A stretch of 48,356 bases of DNA from Aeromonas bivalvium (GTDB lineage: Bacteria; Pseudomonadota; Gammaproteobacteria; Enterobacterales; Aeromonadaceae): NCBI RefSeq assembly GCF_000819765.1, contig NZ_CDBT01000020.1:133805-182160 (forward strand). Direction: 5' to 3'. The position numbers and the translations under genes are program-made. This document shows positions 44,170 through 48,356 of this stretch, in pieces. Position 1 is the stretch's first letter. Each line of letters opens with the position of its first letter. Below the pieces are notes generated by a model. The model did no database searches and was not told the DNA's origin. It saw only the letters and a list, made by a program, of their open reading frames with translations.

Positions 44170-45060
44170 ATGGCTATCGTACAACCCAAGTCTGTCAAAT
44201 ACCGGGTGTGGGCCACCCACCTGGTGATGTGGTGCTTCCTGGCGTTGATCATCTTCCCGCTGATCATGGTCATCGCCATCTCGTTTCGTAACGGCAACTT
44301 CTCGGTGGGGGAGATCATCCCCTCCAATCCGACCCTGGATCACTGGAAGCTGGCGCTCGGCATGACCATCACCAACGCCGATGGCAGCGTCACGCCGCCG
44401 CCTTTCCCCGTGCTGACCTGGCTGTGGAACTCCATCAAGGTGGCCGGGGTCACGGCGCTGATGATAGTGGTGCTCTCCACCACCTGCGCCTATGCCTTCG
44501 CCCGCCTGCGCTTTCGTGGCAAGCAGACCATCCTCAAGGGGATGCTGATCTTCCAGATGTTCCCGGCCGTGCTGGCCCTGGTGGCCATCTATGCCCTGTT
44601 CAACAAGATAGGGGAGTACATTCCCTGGCTTGGCCTCAATACCCACGGCGGCCTGATCCTGGCCTACATGGGGGGCATAGCGCTGCATGTGTGGACCATC
44701 AAGGGCTACTTCGAGACCATCGACTCCTCCCTGGAGGAGGCGGCGGCCATCGATGGTGCCACCCCGTGGCAGGCGTTCAGGCTGATCCTGCTGCCCCTGT
44801 CGGTGCCCATCCTGGCGGTGGTCTTCATCCTCTCCTTCATCGGAGCCATCACAGAGGTGCCCATGGCCTCCATCCTGCTGCAGGATGTGGACAATCTGAC
44901 CCTGGCGGTCGGGGCCCAGCAGTACCTCTATCCCCAGAACTACCTGTGGGGCGACTTCGCCGCGGCCGCCGTGCTGTCCGGCCTGCCCATCACCCTGGTG
45001 TTCCTGCTGGCTCAGCGCTGGCTGGTGGGCGGTCTTACCGCCGGCGGGGTGAAAGGGTAA
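44170..45060 (+). CDS. malG: maltose ABC transporter permease MalG
   Basis: A 296-residue permease, the exact E. coli length, with six helices and the EAA loop [21 protein letters not shown]. Together with MalF it makes the maltose channel driven by MalK. It starts 10 bases after malF, following AAGGGG, so the pair is tightly co-translated. Confidence 0.96.
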   Translation: MAIVQPKSVKYRVWATHLVMWCFLALIIFPLIMVIAISFRNGNFSVGEIIPSNPTLDHWKLALGMTITNADGSVTPPPFPVLTWLWNSIKVAGVTALMIVVLSTTCAYAFARLRFRGKQTILKGMLIFQMFPAVLALVAIYALFNKIGEYIPWLGLNTHGGLILAYMGGIALHVWTIKGYFETIDSSLEEAAAIDGATPWQAFRLILLPLSVPILAVVFILSFIGAITEVPMASILLQDVDNLTLAVGAQQYLYPQNYLWGDFAAAAVLSGLPITLVFLLAQRWLVGGLTAGGVKG

Positions 45061-45130
45061 GTGCGCCTGCCCGGCAGCCAGCGCCAAGGTGCTGCTGTGC
45101 GGGCGGCGTCAAAGATCAAGGTTTATGGCC

Positions 45131-45148
45131 GGGGGAGCCGACTCCCCC
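45131..45148 (+). terminator. GC-rich hairpin between malG and malK
   Basis: Arms GGGGGAG / CTCCCCC with a CCGA loop in a 128-bp malG-malK gap. It lacks a U run, so it may be a processing or partial-termination element. Confidence 0.45.
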
Positions 45149-45188
45149 CGCCGTCACGATTTGCAAAGATTCAAGAGCGGAGCTCGTC

Positions 45189-46325
<1,137 letters not shown>

Positions 46326-46364
46326 TGGTGCCGCCCCTTGCTGATTGTCATTCAATGCCTTTTT

Positions 46365-46388
46365 GCCGGCCCTCTGGGCCGGCTTTTT
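46365..46388 (+). terminator. rho-independent terminator after malK
   Basis: Stem GCCGGCCC / GGGCCGGC with TCT loop and T run. Ends the mal operon. Confidence 0.92.
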
Positions 46389-46457
46389 ATTGGCGGCGAG
46401 ATGAGGGGCTGGGCCCATGGCAGGGCCACCTAGGCCCTGCGTCCGTGATGAGCCCGG

Positions 46458-47375
46458 CTAGGGGGTGTTTTTGCCCGCGCCGCCCTTGCCTCTGGCGGGT
46501 TTCGTCTTCGGCTTGCCTGGCGCTTGCTTGGCTTGTTTGCCCTGGGGCTCATGGTCCTGGCTGGCCTTTTTGCTGCGCAGACGCTTGGCCACATCCGGTA
46601 CCAGGGTCTGCATGGCGAGGGCGGGGCGCTCGTAGCCCTGGTTGTCGATGGGGGGCAGGGTGACGGGGGCGTACTCTATGGCCTGATAGGGGATCTGGCC
46701 GAGCAGATGGCTGATGCAGTTGATGCGGGCGCTGCGCTTGTCGTCGGCCTCGACCACGAACCAGGGGCTGTCCGTGGTATCCGTGTAGATGAACATGTCG
46801 TCCTTGGCCCGGGAGTATTCGGCCCAGCGCGAGCGGGACTCCAGATCCATGGGACTGAATTTCCAGCGTTTGATGGGGGTGTTGATCCGGTCGAGGAAAC
46901 GCTTCTCCTGCTCTTCATCCGATACCGAGAACCAGTACTTGAGCAGGGTGATGCCGGCGCGGGTCAGCATGCGCTCGAACTCGGGGCAGGCCCGCAGAAA
47001 CTCGCGATACTCGTCATCGCTGCAAAATCCCATGACCCGCTCGACCCCGGCCCGGTTGTACCAGGAGCGATCGAACAGCACCATCTCGCCGGCGGCGGGC
47101 AAGTGGGCGGCGTAGCGCTGGAAGTACCACTGGGTGCGCTCCCTGTCCGAGGGGGCCGGCAGGGCGGTGACCCTCACCACCCGCGGATTGAGGGGCTCGG
47201 TGATCGCCTTGATGACGCCCCCCTTGCCGGCAGCATCCCGCCCTTCGAACAGCACCACCACCTTGAGCCCCTCCTGCTTGACCCACTCCTGCAACTTGAC
47301 CAGTTCGGCCTGCAGGGGCTGCAGCGCCGCCTCGTAGGCCTTCTTGCCCAGCTTGTGTCCGTTTTCCTTGCCCAT
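46458..47375 (-). CDS. ppk2: polyphosphate kinase 2 (PPK2 family)
   Basis: A 305-residue PPK2 of the one-domain type. Walker A GRDAAGKGG, the following LNPRVVRVTALPAPSDRERTQWYFQRYAAHLP, and DRSWYNRAGVERVMGFC (Walker B and lid) are the family signature. It transfers phosphate between polyphosphate and nucleoside mono- or diphosphates, usually making ATP or GTP from ADP or GDP. The C-terminus (about 265-305) is a Lys/Pro-rich unstructured tail. AAGGAG is 6 bases before ATG 47375. It is divergent from the hydrolase-like gene. Confidence 0.92.
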   Translation of the reverse strand: MGKENGHKLGKKAYEAALQPLQAELVKLQEWVKQEGLKVVVLFEGRDAAGKGGVIKAITEPLNPRVVRVTALPAPSDRERTQWYFQRYAAHLPAAGEMVLFDRSWYNRAGVERVMGFCSDDEYREFLRACPEFERMLTRAGITLLKYWFSVSDEEQEKRFLDRINTPIKRWKFSPMDLESRSRWAEYSRAKDDMFIYTDTTDSPWFVVEADDKRSARINCISHLLGQIPYQAIEYAPVTLPPIDNQGYERPALAMQTLVPDVAKRLRSKKASQDHEPQGKQAKQAPGKPKTKPARGKGGAGKNTP

Positions 47376-47513
47376 GTGTCTCTCCTTGTTGATCTCTTGC
47401 CAGCTTGCCCCACTCGGCCACCCTGTGCCAGGGCCATATGGTAAACTTGGCTCCACATCACAGGCGCGGCACCATGAGGGTGGCCCCGCCAGACCCGCTT
47501 GTTCGAGGACATC

Positions 47514-48314
47514 ATGAGACAGTTTGTGGAGATTGACGCCAGCCCGCTCGCCTATCTGGATGAGGGACGGGGGCCGGCCATTCTGTTTGGCCATGGTTAT
47601 CTGATGGATGCCGAGGTGTGGCGTCCCCAGCTGGAGGCGCTCAAGGGGCGCTATCGCTGCATCGTGCCCGAGCTGTGGGGGCACGGCCAATCTGGCCCCC
47701 TGCCTGCCGCCAATGGCAACCTGACCGATCTGGCCGGCCAGATGCTGGCGCTGATGGACAGGCTGGGCATAGAGGAGTTCGTGCTGGTGGGCCAGGGCCT
47801 GGGGGGCTGCTGGGGCGTCGAGTTGGCGAAGCTGGCGCCGGCGCGGCTGCGGGGCCTGGTGCTGCTCAACTGCTTCGTCGGTTGGGAGCCTCAGGTGAGC
47901 GGGACACGCTACCAGGGCTGGTTCGATGAGATGGAAGCGGCGCGGCGGGTGCCCAGCGTCATCGCCGCCGAATGGACCGGCCGCTATCTGGCCCATCAGC
48001 CGGCCCCCCTGTTGCAGCAGGCCATGATGACGCGGCTCGACCAGTGGCCACCCGAGCGCATCGACTCCCTGGTGCGGCTGGGGCGGCACTGGGTGGGGCG
48101 AGAGGATCGCATCGAATGGTTGCAGTATCTCTCCCAGCCGAGCCTGATCATCATGGGGTGCGAGGACGGGATGCACCCGGTGCTGGAGGGGTATCTGATG
48201 GCCGAGGAGCTGGGGTGCCCTCTCAGGGAGATCCCCGGGGCCGGTCATCTGGCGAGCCTGGAGCGGCCGGAGGCGGTCACCACGGCGCTCGAGGCTTTCC
48301 TCGCCGTGCTGTGA
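47514..48314 (+). CDS. alpha/beta-hydrolase-fold protein lacking the nucleophile Ser
   Basis: A 266-residue alpha/beta-hydrolase-fold protein. The cap and core look complete: oxyanion region FGHGYLMDAEVW, ELWGHGQSG, acid Asp218 in GCEDGM and base His245 in GAGHLASLE. The nucleophile elbow reads GQGLGG, with Gly95 (codon GGC at 47796-47798) where Ser (AGC) is expected, one base change away. If real, it cannot act as a normal serine hydrolase and may be a binding protein. ATG 47514 has GAGGA 4 bases upstream; an in-frame TTG at 47499 is less likely. Confidence 0.8.
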   Translation: MRQFVEIDASPLAYLDEGRGPAILFGHGYLMDAEVWRPQLEALKGRYRCIVPELWGHGQSGPLPAANGNLTDLAGQMLALMDRLGIEEFVLVGQGLGGCWGVELAKLAPARLRGLVLLNCFVGWEPQVSGTRYQGWFDEMEAARRVPSVIAAEWTGRYLAHQPAPLLQQAMMTRLDQWPPERIDSLVRLGRHWVGREDRIEWLQYLSQPSLIIMGCEDGMHPVLEGYLMAEELGCPLREIPGAGHLASLERPEAVTTALEAFLAVL

Positions 48315-48356
48315 GCGGGCGTTGATCTGGCCCGACACGACGACAACAGGCCCCCA

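Overview
This is a GC-rich gammaproteobacterial chromosome segment, most likely from Aeromonas or a close relative. The evidence is strong protein resemblance to enterobacterial and Vibrio orthologues (CydA/B/X, GlpK/F/T/R/D/Q, AroF-TyrA, HdfR/MaoP, ecotin, YejK/L/M, MalEFGK) together with a GlyGly-CTERM secreted protease, a signal typical of Aeromonas, Vibrio and Shewanella. The genus call is inference. No rRNA, tRNA, insertion sequence, prophage or CRISPR array was seen, and the left-most gene runs off the window.

Layout. 1-6.1 kb: small housekeeping and accessory genes: a truncated CynX/NimT-type MFS transporter and a nucleoside-deaminase-like enzyme divergent from a LysR regulator, a GyrI-like protein with a 51-residue YbaM-like protein, an acyl-CoA thioesterase, an EamA transporter, a YebE/TerB-like membrane protein and a GNAT acetyltransferase. 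6.1-10.6 kb: a MocR (GntR-aminotransferase) regulator divergent from cytochrome bd oxidase cydABX, with clear operator half-sites over the mocR promoter. 10.6-15.5 kb: a YdhP-like MFS transporter, a 490-bp spacer with a REP-like inverted repeat, dkgB, three small proteins and the LysR gene yafC. 15.6-23.9 kb: the glycerol / glycerol-3-phosphate regulon: glpFK divergent from glpT, then glpR, glpD and glpQ, with GlpR- and CRP-like sites and a good PhoB-box candidate before glpT. 24.0-26.5 kb: the aroF-tyrA tyrosine operon with TyrR-like boxes. 26.5-28.6 kb: maoP-hdfR (overlapping, same strand) and ecotin.

28.7-37.4 kb is the most interesting block. It is a five-gene minus-strand run starting from a promoter flanked by two Fur boxes: TonB-dependent (heme/hemoglobin-type) receptor, signal-peptide-bearing S9A oligopeptidase, secreted gluzincin metalloprotease with P-domain and GlyGly-CTERM tail, and two DUF1566 (Lcl-like) exported proteins, ended by a terminator. 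The arrangement suggests an iron-starvation-induced system that cuts a host protein outside the cell, imports iron, heme or a peptide-bound form of it, and degrades peptide in the periplasm. This is inference.

37.5-40.9 kb: yejM and yejL divergent from yejK. 41-46.4 kb: a colinear malEFGK maltose/maltodextrin ABC operon behind an AT-rich, palindrome-dense control region with tandem TGAAA-N4-TTTCA sites. 46.4-48.3 kb: a PPK2-type polyphosphate kinase and a divergent alpha/beta-hydrolase-fold protein whose nucleophile serine is replaced by glycine.
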